Positions 12,246 through 21,816 of a stretch of DNA of 64,000 nucleotides are shown here, piece after piece. The DNA is from Henckelia pumila. Taxonomy: Eukaryota > Streptophyta > Magnoliopsida > Lamiales > Gesneriaceae. The notes under the pieces were generated by a model. It was not told where the DNA came from and did not search any database. It saw nothing but the letters and a program-made list of their open reading frames with translations. Each line of letters begins with the position of its first letter. Positions within the stretch are counted from its first letter, which is position 1. Location: positions 136,370,375 through 136,434,374 of the forward strand of contig NC_133121.1 of assembly GCF_033568475.1 (NCBI RefSeq), in the 5' to 3' direction. Position numbers and translations under genes: made by a program.

Positions 12246-12257
12246 GCTCTGATACCA
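12246..12257 (-). other. Primer-binding site of element A
   Basis: TGGTATCAGAGC on the minus strand, two bases after the 5' LTR end. Perfect match to the 3' end of plant initiator tRNA-Met. Confidence 0.92.
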
Positions 12258-12259
12258 GT

Positions 12260-12718
12260 TGTTATGGATTATACCAAAGCGATCATGACAATAATATCAA
12301 TTGCGGAATAAAACAATCAACAAGAATACCAAGATTTACGTGGTTCATCCAATATAGTGGTTCACCCAATATAGGCTACGTCCACGGAGCTGCTGCAATA
12401 TTTTATAACTGGAGAAATATTACAAATGTATACAAAACACTATATCTCTCACTATCTCATACCTCGAATATTACCGAAAAATAATTCTCTAACTCACAAG
12501 AGATCTCCAAAATTTTTTTTTTCTCTCTTTATTTTCTTCTTTTTTGTCAATACAAAAGAAGAAAAGAATGAGATGCTTTAAATTGAAGAAATGGAGCTTT
12601 ATTTATAGCAAAATTTCTCATGTTTTCTTCATTCAACCGATGTGGGAATTTCAATTCCTGATTTCTTTAATCAAATGCGGGCCCCACTTCCATTATTTAT
12701 TAAACAACTTGCCTAACA
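12260..12718 (-). repeat. 5' LTR of element A
   Basis: 459 bp, TGTTAGGCAAG...ATAATCCATAACA on the minus strand. Against 2495-2947 it has an extra repeat of the 'ggttcaccc/tccaatata' segment near 12340-12370 and scattered substitutions. It is followed by TSD AAAAT at 12719-12723. Confidence 0.92.
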
Positions 12719-12723
12719 AAAAT

Positions 12724-13329
12724 TGTGAAGTCCAGGAGCAATATAAAATGGCATCAAGTGATACACAAAGAAAAATGTCAAATAAACCCATGAACACTGT
12801 CAATAAGAAAACAAAATCAGATCCCAGCAAATATACACTCTAAACAAGTGAAAACAATGCAACACCTAACGACCAAAAAAACTTATCCATCTAAAACAAA
12901 CAAATCATCAAAACAACGTCATTATTTCAACCTCAAATCCACCTTTGCAGCGTCGTGTGCATGCTAAAAATCAGTCGGATAAATACTCCACCGGTGGATG
13001 AAAGCTGGAGTGAAGAGTGGAAAGATTAGAGAACGCTGAATGAGGGAAAGTGTTTTAGAATTTAGGGTTTAGGATTTTAAAATTAAAATTAAATTATTGT
13101 GCAACATTATAAATATTATAAAATTATAAAATAATAGTATTTAATATATCGATTAATTCGGTTAATTGAATATAAAATTTTAAAAACCGTAATCAAACCG
13201 AATTAATCGATATGATCGATTTTTTCAAATATTAAAACTGAATTACCAAAATATTGACCAAACCAAATTTTTGAATTGTTTAGTTCAATCGGTTAATTCA
13301 GTTTAACCAAAATCTTGGTCATTCCTAGT
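12724..13329 (+). other. Continuation of the hAT pseudogene target and an AT-rich repeat end, no intact gene
   Basis: The first about 120 bp resume the sequence cut at 2494, in the same frame, and stop at 12841-12843; the protein there (EQYKMASSD...) is not recognisable hAT. The rest is AT-rich, with several 'aattaatcga' and 'ggttaattcagttt' motifs on both strands, like the end of an old hAT-type element. A terminus-like 'ttggtcattcct' lies at 13314-13325. I could not place its partner. Confidence 0.45.
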
Positions 13330-13581
13330 CTTTAGATATAGTGATGGAATGGGCTCTACCAAAGTGTAGTGTTGTTTGATTCAATTTGCTATGGGTTATC
13401 GTGGCCCATCACTCAGATTTAGCCCAGATTGATGATTTGACTAGTGATCTGTCAGCTTTAGAGATAGTGATGGAATGGGCTCTACCAAAGTGTAGTGTTG
13501 TTTGATTCAATTTGCTATGGGTTATCGTGGCCCATCACTCAGATTTAGCCCAGATTGATTATTCGACTAGTGATCTGTCAG
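13330..13581. repeat. Perfectly spaced 126-bp tandem duplication (two units)
   Basis: Units 13330-13455 and 13456-13581 are nearly identical, starting 'ctttagatatagtg' and 'ctttagagatagtg' and both ending 'gtgatctgtcag'. I see only a few substitutions. No convincing coding frame. Confidence 0.93.
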
Positions 13582-13971
13582 CTTTAAGCCTTTAACCTTG
13601 TCCATGCAACTTCAATTTACGGATAAGTTGGGGGATTTTTCGAGCTGGCACAAAGATTATGAGGAATAAATAATGCTTTCATACAATTTACACAGCATTA
13701 ATACAATTTACACACAACTCTACTACGAAATGCATTTTATTTTATTTTTCTGGAAAAATAGAAAAATTTTCCGTTTCGTCATAGTGAAAAAAAATCATTT
13801 TTTCGTCCAAGAAAAACATGAATATATATATATATATAGGTGAATTTGATTTATTTTTTTTATATGTTTTATGAATTTTATTTATACATTGACTTTTAAA
13901 AAATTTTAGCCACCCCTTAATTAATTTCGGCTCCGATCCTGTAACACATATAATATATTAATACACTATGG
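13582..13971. other. AT-rich intergenic stretch, nothing recognised
   Basis: Contains T- and A-runs and a short (TA)n tract at about 13820-13838. No ORF, LTR terminus or TIR that I could support. Confidence 0.5.
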
Positions 13972-14070
13972 TAGTGTTTGAAAGAGTTTTTAGAAAGTAC
14001 TTATCAGCTTTTTAGTAACAAAATTTCAAAATTTTGTTTAGAAAAACTAAGAAGTTATTCCTAAAAGCTA

Positions 14071-14279
14071 GAATAATGCTAGAGGTACAACCAATATATC
14101 GTACAACGATATTTACAACAATTTGTTGTGAGATTTTGTTATTATCTCGTAAGATTTTGATATGATATCGTGAGATTTTGCATTCAATGTATCTTGATAT
14201 TTGATAACTTAAAATTTTGTATAGATTTTTTGTGATGTAAAAATTGTTGTACAAATTTGGTTGTACATGTAGCATTGCT
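14071..14279. mobile_element. Mutator-type MITE, 209 bp
   Basis: TIRs of about 23 bp: the left end contains 'aatgctagaggtacaaccaa' and the right end, reverse-complemented, 'aatgctacatgtacaaccaa' (three mismatches). It is flanked by a perfect 10-bp direct repeat CTAAAAGCTA (14061-14070 and 14280-14289). A 9-10-bp TSD is the hallmark of Mutator-like elements. No coding capacity. Confidence 0.88.
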
Positions 14280-14290
14280 CTAAAAGCTAT

Positions 14291-14604
14291 TAGAGGTGTC
14301 AAAATGAGTTAGGTCCGTCCAGTTGGCCCATCCCGCCATACAAAATAGGTGAGTTGGATTGACATTTTCCCAACCCGTTTAAAGGTTGGCCGCCCTGCCC
14401 CGTCTAATGATGGGTTGTGGTGGGTTGGCCCGCCAAATTGCAGGTAGATCCGCTGGGTTGGCCCGCCCCGCCACCTAAAATAAGTGGGTTGAGTTGGTGT
14501 TTTTTCAAATCGTCTAACAGGTGGGTCGGCCCGACCCGACTCGCATAAGTGTGGGTTACGATGGGTTGTGAACCGTCCCGCCCCATCGACCCGTTTTGAC
14601 ATCT
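14291..14604. mobile_element. Short GC-richer MITE of the 'ggcccgcc' type
   Basis: Starts 'agaggtgtcaaaatgag' and ends 'acccgttttgacatct', which are inverted matches. The interior has multiple 'gggttggcccgcc' motifs, in sharp base-composition contrast with surroundings. Open frames across it are only a by-product of that composition. Probably hAT-related; no clean TSD seen. Confidence 0.65.
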
Positions 14605-14660
14605 GTAGTTCTCCCAAACACTAAACTCTCCCAAACACTACCCATATATGTATGCCAATT

Positions 14661-14802
14661 GTTGTTTGTAAAATAATTAGAAAGAGCAAGATCACTTTTT
14701 CCGATATAAAAAGTACATGCATTCATGACATATCTCTTAGTTTATATTAATATTTATATGGGAAAAAGTGACCTTGCTCTTTCTAATTATTTTACAAACA
14801 AC
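14661..14802. mobile_element. Hairpin element with 42-bp arms (foldback MITE)
   Basis: 14661-14702 and 14761-14802 are reverse complements over 42 bp with one mismatch, separated by a 58-bp loop. Arms include 'aaataattagaaagagcaag'. A transcript would form a near-perfect stem. Superfamily unknown. Confidence 0.85.
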
Positions 14803-14805
14803 ATT

Positions 14806-14901
14806 TTTATGAGACAATCTCATTTATGAGATGGGTCAATTCTACTCATATCTATAATAATAAGTAATACTTTTGACATAAAATGTAATATTTTTAATTG
14901 A
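14806..14901. mobile_element. Left half of a MITE split by element C
   Basis: A 'tgagacaatctcatttatgagatggg' type start is followed by AT-rich sequence. It is cut at 14901, and the matching end 'ccgtctcaaaaat' appears at 25409-25421, right after the 3' LTR of C. This shows that C landed in a pre-existing small transposon. Confidence 0.65.
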
Positions 14902-16441
14902 TGATAAGCACGAATTTTATAGCTTATTTGACACTTTATTTTGTCGTATTCGTGCTTGTTAAGCATTTTATTCCGATTTTTGCGCTTAAATCGTCATATT
15001 TTCTATGTTTGTAGGTTTGACTAAGATTTGAGAAGAACGTAATATTGAAGAAAAAGTCAAACAATTCAATGCCACATTGGAACTTGGCCGGATGACACGG
15101 AAAAATCATAAGAGGTCAAGAAGATTTAATAGAATTTATTGCACGGACTTTGTGCATGATTTGGAAGAGGGTCCGTGCACCTTCGAAGCAATGGAGATTT
15201 GAAGAAAAATAATACACGAACCCCGTGTATCATCTGGGATAGGGTCCGTGTACCATCGACTTTGAAGATTTTCATCACAGGAAAAAGCACGGACCCCGTG
15301 AACCGTCTGGAAGAGGGTCCGTGTAGCTTCGTAAAATTTTTGGGCTGGAGTTTTAATGCACGGACCGTGTCCGGGGTCCGTGTACATCGCAGATATGGAA
15401 AAAAATAATTCGTGCAGAATTTGGAAATTTCGAGACTCTTTTATTGGAGGCAATATTAGACTTTATTTTGAACGAAAAATAGGGCTTTTTAAGAGACATA
15501 TAAAAGGGAATAAAGACTAATTGAAAAGAACTTTTTGACTGAGAGACTTTTGCCAGATTTGGAATTGACGGCTTAGAGCGGAATTGAAGAACACAAGCGA
15601 GATTCGGCGCCTTCGCTGAGATTTTTTTATTCTTCTTTTACTGATTTATTTATGTTGAATTCAAACATGAGAATTTTGTCTCTTTTTGATATTATGGAGT
15701 AGTCGTCTTTTGACCGAGGCCACAATAGGGCCAGACTATTGATTTTTGTTCATGGAACAGATTGATTGGATTTTGATTTATGAAATATTTATTGATTAAT
15801 ATTTGTGCTTATTTCTTTCTTTTAATCTGGCCAATTAATTGCATGTCTGTTGTTCGATCTGGACTTGAAAAAGAAAATATTGAAATTAGTTTCAAAAATA
15901 TTGATCAAAACATGGTTAAACTGACTAGAAATAGTATTCAATTTTAGTGTGCGATTTTAGGCGAAAGCTGAAATTTCATAACTCGTGAATGCATTTTTGT
16001 TTAATTAAATTCAATTATAAATAATTAAACTGTTAAATGAAAATAGAATTGTTAATTCTAGAAATATATTAATAATTATTCTAGGGAATTTCGTTGTGAG
16101 TATGAATGATTCTTGTTTGATTAAAGACAATACATGACAATTATCGATGTCTGGTATCGTTGTGTGTTCCTGGTCATTTTCCAAAAATTTGAATCAGTCT
16201 TAAAGTTTTTCTGCTCATTTAATTTAATTTTAACTTCTGCTTTAGAATAATTTAGTTTATTTTCATTCGTTTAATAATTCATAAAAATCTTTTATTTTAA
16301 TTAGCCTAGATTAATTTGAATAGTCTATATCTTAGTATTTAAATGTTAGTTTCTGTGGGATCGAATTGGATTCTGTCCAACTATATTATAACTTGACCTA
16401 GTTCACTTGCGAGAATTTTTCCCAACCGAAATCGTCGGTCA
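14902..16441 (+). repeat. 5' LTR of element C (1540 bp)
   Basis: Starts TGATAAGCACGAATTTTAT and ends GTCGGTCA. It carries four short palindromic units built on GCACGGACC / GGGTCCGTGT (15141-15383). Base-pair identity to the 3' LTR is high over the shared parts. Confidence 0.93.
15141..15383 (+). repeat. Array of four GGGTCCGTG stem-loop units in the 5' LTR of C
   Basis: 'Opening' motifs like GCACGGAC occur at 15141, 15214, 15288 and 15359. Matching 'closing' motifs GGGTCCGTG occur at about 15169, 15242, 15315 and 15374. Each pair can form an 8-10-bp stem with a short loop. The motif is repeated in the 3' LTR (23393-23731) and before the third ORF (19604-19933). Confidence 0.85.
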
Positions 16442-16447
16442 AGTTTT

Positions 16448-16465
16448 TGGCGCCGTTGCCGGGGA
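16448..16465 (+). other. Primer-binding site of element C, tRNA-Asp type
   Basis: TGGCGCCGTTGCCGGGGA, six bases after the LTR. It is the complement of the plant tRNA-Asp 3' end (acceptor arm plus CCA), as used by Athila elements. Confidence 0.93.
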
Positions 16466-16588
16466 CTATTTGTTTACTATTATGATTGATTATTTATTTG
16501 AGACTAGGTTTTTATTTTACTTTGTTTAATTTTTATTCAAGTGGTTGATTTGTGCGTTTAATTTTTTCAGGAGTATATCTCATGTTAT

Positions 16589-17900
16589 ATGAGTCGTGCT
16601 CGAGATTATGAAGACCTCATACCACTTGATTTGGAGATTGAAAGCACTCTGCGTCGTATACGTAGAGAACGAAAGCAGCATAACTTAGCTCTTAATTTTG
16701 AATCTGGAGAGGAGTTTGAATATATGGCTGAAGAAGAGAACAACCGCACTCTGATGGACCTTCATCGACCATTAGTTGGAGGATATGGATCCAACATTTT
16801 TCGCCTGCAGTTCAGGCGAACACTTTTGAGCTCAAACCGTCTATCATCCAGATGATTCAGATGCAAGTCAGATTTGGAGGGACGCCTTTTGAGAATCCAA
16901 ATGCTCATCTGGAGCAATTCTTGTCAATCTGTGACACCTTTAAATTTAATGGAGTGACTTCTGATGATGTTCGGCTGAGACTATTTCCGTTTTCACTACA
17001 AGGAGAAGAGATAGAGTGGCTTCGAGATTTGCCAGAGGGATCAATTACTACTTGGGATGGTCTGGTTGAAGTTTTCATGCACAACTATTTTTCACCAACC
17101 AAAGTTACACAACTACGGAATGCAATCATGTCTTTTAGGCATAAAGATGGAGAATCACTGAATGCCGCATGGTTGAGATTTAAAAAGATGTTAAGAGTAT
17201 GTCCTGTAAACGATATCTCCATAGGCCAACAAGTAGAGACTTTCTACTACGGGGTTGATTCATCTATGCGTTCCATGCTTGATGCAACTGCCAATGGCAG
17301 CCTCTATAGAAAAAATCCTGCAGCAGCACTTGAAATAATTTCTAATATAGCTGAAAGCAATGTTAGTTGGCAAGACAACAAGAGAGAAAAGAAAGTTGGA
17401 TTTCTGGAAATGGATGCTTTGACAGCGATTACAGCAAAACTTGATGGACTGACCCATCAAGTATCTCAACTGCAAGCAAATAAATCTTCACCATCTAAGC
17501 AATTGAATCAAGTCCAGGGAAGCACTGACGCAGTTGAAGGATCAGCGAGTGACATTCCATTCATGCCCGATTCATTTTTTGATGGGCCACCAGTTTTTGA
17601 GGTGATTCAGTGAATTATGTGGGGAACCAAGGGCGACAGCAGTTTAATCCATACAGTTTCTCATATAATCCGGGTTGGAGAAGTCACCCAAATTTTGGGT
17701 GGAAACAGGCTGATAATTCTGTCGAGCCTCAACATTTTAATCCCCCACAGCAGCTTGCACAGCTAAGGCCTCCTCAACAAGCAGTTAGACCTCCACAAAG
17801 TGCTGGACCTTCTATGCCGCCGGGTTTCAACCCATCTGAGAACAAGTCAAATCTTGAAGATATGCTTGCAAAATACATAGCTGGGAACGAGATGAGATGA
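16589..17900 (+). pseudogene. Element C gag
   Basis: It begins MSRARDYEDL at 16589, 124 nt after the PBS. The frame shifts once near 16800 (an extra T in a T-run) and again at about 17608. The core (16852-17400) has the Athila-type gag motif QVRFGGTPFENPNAHLEQFL, then LRLFPFSLQGEEIEWL and YFSPTKVTQLRNAI. The C-terminal part is Pro/Gln-rich with NPYSFSYNPGWRSHPNF. A TGA at 17898-17900 interrupts the frame, which then continues into protease. Gag would form the virus-like particle. Three lesions make it non-functional as it stands. Confidence 0.88.
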
Positions 17901-19152
17901 CAGAATCATGATGCCATGATGCAAAGGGTGGAAACTCAGTTGGGACAATTGGCGAACCAGTTATCTTCCCGGGCTCCAGGCTCACTACCTAGTGACACAA
18001 TGAAGAATCCTAAGGAAGTGAATGTCATCTTTGTGCAACAAGCTGTGACAATCAAGACAGATGAGCAAAAAGTCAAGGTAGAGCATACACCAGAACAAGT
18101 CATTCACTCTCCACGCAAAGGTAAGAAAGGTAAGAAAGATGACTTAAATTCTCATGTTGATATTTCTAGTCTTCCTTTTTCCCAAAGAGCTAGGCAATTA
18201 AATTTTGATCATCAATTTAAAAAATTTCTTGAAATTTTCAAAAAACTCCATGTTAACATCCCTTTTGCAGATGCCCTTGCTCAAATACCGAGTTATGCTA
18301 AGTTCTTGAAAGAAATTCTAGCAAATAAAAGGAAGCTAACCAATTTGGGTACCGTGACTTTGAATGAGGAATGTTCGGCATTACTTATAAACAAGCTCCC
18401 ACCAAAACTTCAAGATCCAGAGAGTTTTTCTATACCTTGTGCTATCGGTAGTATGCCATTTTATAAGACTTTATGTGATCTAGGTGCTAGTATCAATTTA
18501 ATGCCATATTCACTTGCAAAAAAATTGGGTATAGGAGTAGTGAAACCTACCACTATGTCCCTCAAGCTTGCTGATAGATCAATTAAACATCCTAAGGGAA
18601 TAGTGGAGAATGTTTTGCTTAAAGTTGATGAATTTATCTTTCCTGTAGACTTTGTGGTACTTGAAATGGATGATGATCGTGAAACTCAATTGATATTAGG
18701 ACTTCCATTCTTGGCAACCAGTAGAGCATTAATTGATGTTCAGAAGGGGGAATTTATACTTAGGTTCAATGAGAAGCAAGTTGTGTTTAATATGTTTAAA
18801 AATGATTCCTCTTATCCTAAAGTCAATGATTTTTGTCTGAATGTTGATGCTCGTGGTACATGTGTAGGTGGCAATGTTGAGGTACAAAACGCAGTGAAAT
18901 CTTCCTCTTTGAAGACGAAAGAATTAACTGCAATCTCGCAAAATCCAGAACTTTCTGTCAAAGAGCCTCCTGGACTTGAATCTAAATCTTTGCCCTCTTA
19001 TTTGAAATATCTTACGTTGGAAGATTCAAGTATACCTGTAATTGTGTCATCTTATTTGGCAAGTAGGGAAGAATCAAAGCTTGCTAGGCTCTTACGTTAG
19101 TATATTCGCACAATGGGGAGGAGCATCGATGATATAAAAGGACTTGGACCCA
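17901..19152 (+). pseudogene. Element C protease region and first residues of RT
   Basis: Frame 17916-19100 is open for 394 codons. A linker with TQLGQLANQLSSR is followed by the retroviral-type aspartic protease core, with CDLGASINLMPYSLAKKLG (about 18475-18531; Asp-Leu-Gly in place of the usual Asp-Ser/Thr-Gly) and LILGLPFLATSRALIDV (about 18690-18745, the conserved Ile-Leu-Gly). The frame ends at 19098-19100, but the next residues (RTMGRSIDDIKG) are the recognisable start of an Athila RT. The sequence then jumps to the 3' end of pol. Protease would cleave the polyprotein. Confidence 0.85.
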
Positions 19153-19262
19153 TAGTGATGGTGGATGATAGCATAGGCAGAAATCGTGGTGATGAAGGAT
19201 ATAGATCCACCACATCAAATGATCCACCTTAAAATTAAAAAAGAAGCACAGTCGAGCTATAG
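19153..19262 (+). pseudogene. Residual 3' end of pol after internal deletion in element C
   Basis: After the RT start, the reading continues with DEGYRSTTSNDPP and a stop. It is followed by 'gagctatagactataaattc' and 'cttgttgggaggcaaccc', which in Athila elements follow the pol stop codon. All of RT, RNase H and integrase is missing between about 19150 and 19160. The exact junction cannot be fixed without an intact relative. Confidence 0.7.
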
Positions 19263-20584
19263 ACTATAAATTCAGTGCTTGTTGGGAGGCAACCCAGTTT
19301 CTTGTCCTTTTATTTCATTTTGTTTTGTTTTTATTGTTTAATTTATTTTAGTTCTTTTTTAGTTAATCTCAACGATTTTTTTTGTTGGTGCAGATATTTT
19401 ACTGAAATTGATCTATCATTGGTTGCGCAGGAAAGCACGTATATTGTTGGGAATCGTATCATTCAGGGGAGTCTCTGTACATTTATGCATCCTGCGTGCT
19501 TGAGTGTTTCATCTGAAATTCTTAGATGCAAACTAATTTGTGTGGTTTAAGATTGTGAGTTTTAAGGGTTATTTTTCGTTTATAATTTTGAGCTGAAAAA
19601 AAGGTGACACGGAACCTACATGGACCCTGTGTAAGGGTCCGGATATTTATACTGCCCTAAGTTGTGAAAATGCGTAGCTACACGGACCAAGATACAGACC
19701 ACTGTCCGGGGTCTGTGTAATTTGAACACCGTAAACGTCAAAGCACGGAGGCTACACGGACCTGTTTCCAGGGTCCATGCCTGTTTTCATCGAACAAATT
19801 TTTTTAAAAAATGCGTGGATGCACGGAGGGGGCACAGACCAGTTTATAGGGTCCGTGCATTTTTCACTCAAAACTTTTACGCAATGCGAGGGCACACGGA
19901 TGTAGACACAGACCCTTACCCGGGTTCCGTGCCCTTCGATTTTGGGTTTAAATTTGACAGACTCGCGATCTGCTTTCTCTCAACCTACTCAAATCCCTAA
20001 TCCCCCAAATTCGTCCCTCTCTCGTTTCTCCCTCTCCAGACCCCGTTCCTCCACCTCCACACCTCCTCCCTCTATCGGCGTTCCCTCTGAACGCCACCTC
20101 TGATTCGCACGATGCCGCCCCACTTCAATTTTTGCTCCGGGCCGCCTCTGCTCTTCTTTTTCTAAAACCTTTCCGGGCAAGTTTTCGGTTTTACTTTGGG
20201 TATATTGTGGCTTCACTCCTCTGTCTCAGTAGTTAGTCGTTCTCTTGAGATTGAGATTGGTGGTTCACTGTTAGAGATATCAGGGATTTATTGCTGGAAG
20301 ATTGATTTTGGTAACATTGTTGAAGTTGAATTGCACTGTTGGTTGGTTGTGTTATTGTTGTTGCAATAGATTCGGGGGGATATTTTGGTTGTCTTCTTTG
20401 GTGTATGTTGGAGATTTTGAAAATTTTGTTGCGTCGGCATTATTGACTATATTGTTGTTTGGCTGGCTTGTACTGGGAAATTTGGTTGTAGTGGTGATTG
20501 AGAAATCGATTGGATTGAGTCGTTTCATTTGGTTTGTGTTGGAGTTTCGGCAGAGGTGTTGCTGGATTTATTTTTTATTTTAAT
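19263..20584 (+). other. Non-coding spacer of element C between pol remnant and third ORF
   Basis: T-rich after 19300, then the hairpin array, then a pyrimidine-rich stretch (about 20000-20160, with many 'cctcc'/'ctctc') and a GT-rich stretch before the ORF. Splice-acceptor-like 'ttttatttttagttc' contexts occur, but no convincing exon. Such spacers precede ORF3 in Athila-type elements. Confidence 0.5.
19604..19933 (+). repeat. GGGTCCGTG palindrome array in the leader of the third ORF of C
   Basis: Five or so diverged units with opening ACACGGACC-like and closing GGGTCCGTGC-like motifs (for example near 19733-19780 and 19819-19860). It is the same motif as in the LTRs of this element but not a simple copy: the spacers between units differ. 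Confidence 0.75.
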
Positions 20585-21816
20585 ATGGCGCCGAGAAAAT
20601 CTGTTAGTAAGCATGCGAGGGGAGGCGCTTCGTCTCCTCGCAGCGGTGCGGGGGCTGCGTTTGATGATACCAGGTTTACTACTTTGGAAAATTATCAGTG
20701 GTATGAGAAGATGGAGGGTAATTCTATGATTGTTGAGAAATCTATTCATACCACAATTGATGCTCAGGTACCACTAAGGGCGGAGTTTGATAAGTTTGGC
20801 TGGGGGTCAATGTTAGACATTAGGGGTGATTACTTTCCTGAGTTGGTGTGGCAGTTTTATGCCAATATTGAGGACAAAGACAAGACAGGGATGCAGACCA
20901 TTCAAACTTTTGTGAAGGGTGTTCGTATCGAGGTGACGAGTGAGTTCTTGGCCCAGCTTTTGCACATTCCGAATGAGGGTCATCAGGTTATTTACAACCA
21001 ATATGATGTTATACTGTCTGACCCTGCCTACAATTTCAACCTTGCTATGTCGCGCCTCACCTATCGTAGGTTCAAAACTGGTTTTCGTTACAGCATCCTC
21101 CCTACCACTCTCCCTTTGATTGATCGCCTCATATGCTACTTCATCAGTGCAAACATCATCCCTTGGAAGTCTGAAAACAATGAGGTGTGCAACCTGGATA
21201 TGTATTTGATTGATAAGATGGTGTACGGGTTGGGCGATATTCCTGCGATTCCATTGGCAACCATCTTGATCACACATATGCGCACTGTTGCTCACTTAGA
21301 TTGTGCTCCGAATGCAAAGCAGCACGCTCCTTTCGCCATTACAGTTTCGAGGATTTTGGCTGCTTGCGGCGTCGATTTGACTGGCGAGGTTTCTTTTGCA
21401 CCAGCGCCGAAGCACGTACTTACTGCCCACGCGATAACTGGTATGTATTTTATCTTTCGACAGGGTGGATGATATAAGAACCCTGAGAGCCGAAACACTC
21501 ATTATCATGCACGAGATCCCCCCATCCCACCACCTACAGCTGCAGATGAAGCCCGAGAGGCTCGCATTCAGGAAGAAGCAGCCCTTGATCAGGCTGCTGA
21601 TCCTCCCGCCGGTGCATATGTCCACGCCAAAGCTCCGAGGGGGCACTCGTCGTGTTTTCTCTGCCATATTTGACTGCTGATCTTCGCACCAGTATGGCCC
21701 AATTAGAGCATCATGCTACTTCCCAGTCCTACTCCACTAACATACGTGCACAGCCCTTTGATCGTTTGACCCTGGATGACTTTGCCGAGTCAGCTTCTGC
21801 TTCGGAGGAGGAGTAG
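20585..21816 (+). pseudogene. Third ORF of element C ('putative plant transposon protein' domain), env position
   Basis: ATG at 20585 (MAPRKSVSKHARGG) opens a frame to a TGA at 21470-21472. In this frame the next about 60 codons are still coding-like, and after a frameshift near 21660 the tail TADLRTSMAQLEHHATS...SASEEE ends at 21814-21816. The middle has FRYSILPTTLPLIDRLICYF, NEVCNLDMYLIDKMVYGLGD and FAITVSRILAACGVDL, a domain I recognise from proteins annotated as putative plant transposon protein in Athila and related elements; the molecular function is unknown. No signal peptide or clear membrane anchor is visible, so an envelope role is not supported. The N-terminus is basic and Ser/Gly-rich. 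Confidence 0.75.

Larger units (their letters stand above)
2495..12718 (-). mobile_element. Element A: full-length Ty1/copia retrotransposon, degenerate, host of nested element B
   Basis: On the minus strand the element runs from a 5' LTR (12718-12260) through PBS, gag, protease, integrase, RT and RNase H to a 3' LTR (2947-2495). LTR ends are TGTTAG...AACA. It is flanked by a perfect 5-bp TSD AAAAT (2490-2494 and 12719-12723). The TSD lies inside the hAT transposase pseudogene. Element B sits between its integrase and RT regions. Coding regions contain several frameshifts and stops. LTR style, PBS and proteins match element E at 53747, so the two are one family. The family looks Tork/Tnt1-like; that assignment is from memory of motifs. 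Confidence 0.92.
13972..14640. mobile_element. Outer MITE with TAGTGTTTG termini, carrying two inner MITEs
   Basis: The left end 'tagtgtttgaaagag' (13972) is mirrored by right ends 'ctcccaaacacta' (14611-14623 and again 14628-14640). Between them lie a Mutator-type MITE and a second MITE. Without these the outer element would be short. Flanks do not give a clear TSD, so the boundaries are inferred from TIRs only. Confidence 0.6.

Noticed and set aside
14309..14617. Two overlapping minus-strand frames of about 100 and 76 codons
   Set aside because: They fall wholly in a GC-richer MITE with repeated motifs; product is low-complexity and has no family.
15141..15383. CRISPR-like look of regularly spaced short palindromes
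   Set aside because: Plant nuclear context, LTR location, unequal spacers and diverged units; no cas genes. It is an LTR-borne array.
20813..21295. 160-codon minus-strand frame inside the third ORF of C
   Set aside because: Antisense shadow of the plus-strand domain that has recognisable motifs.
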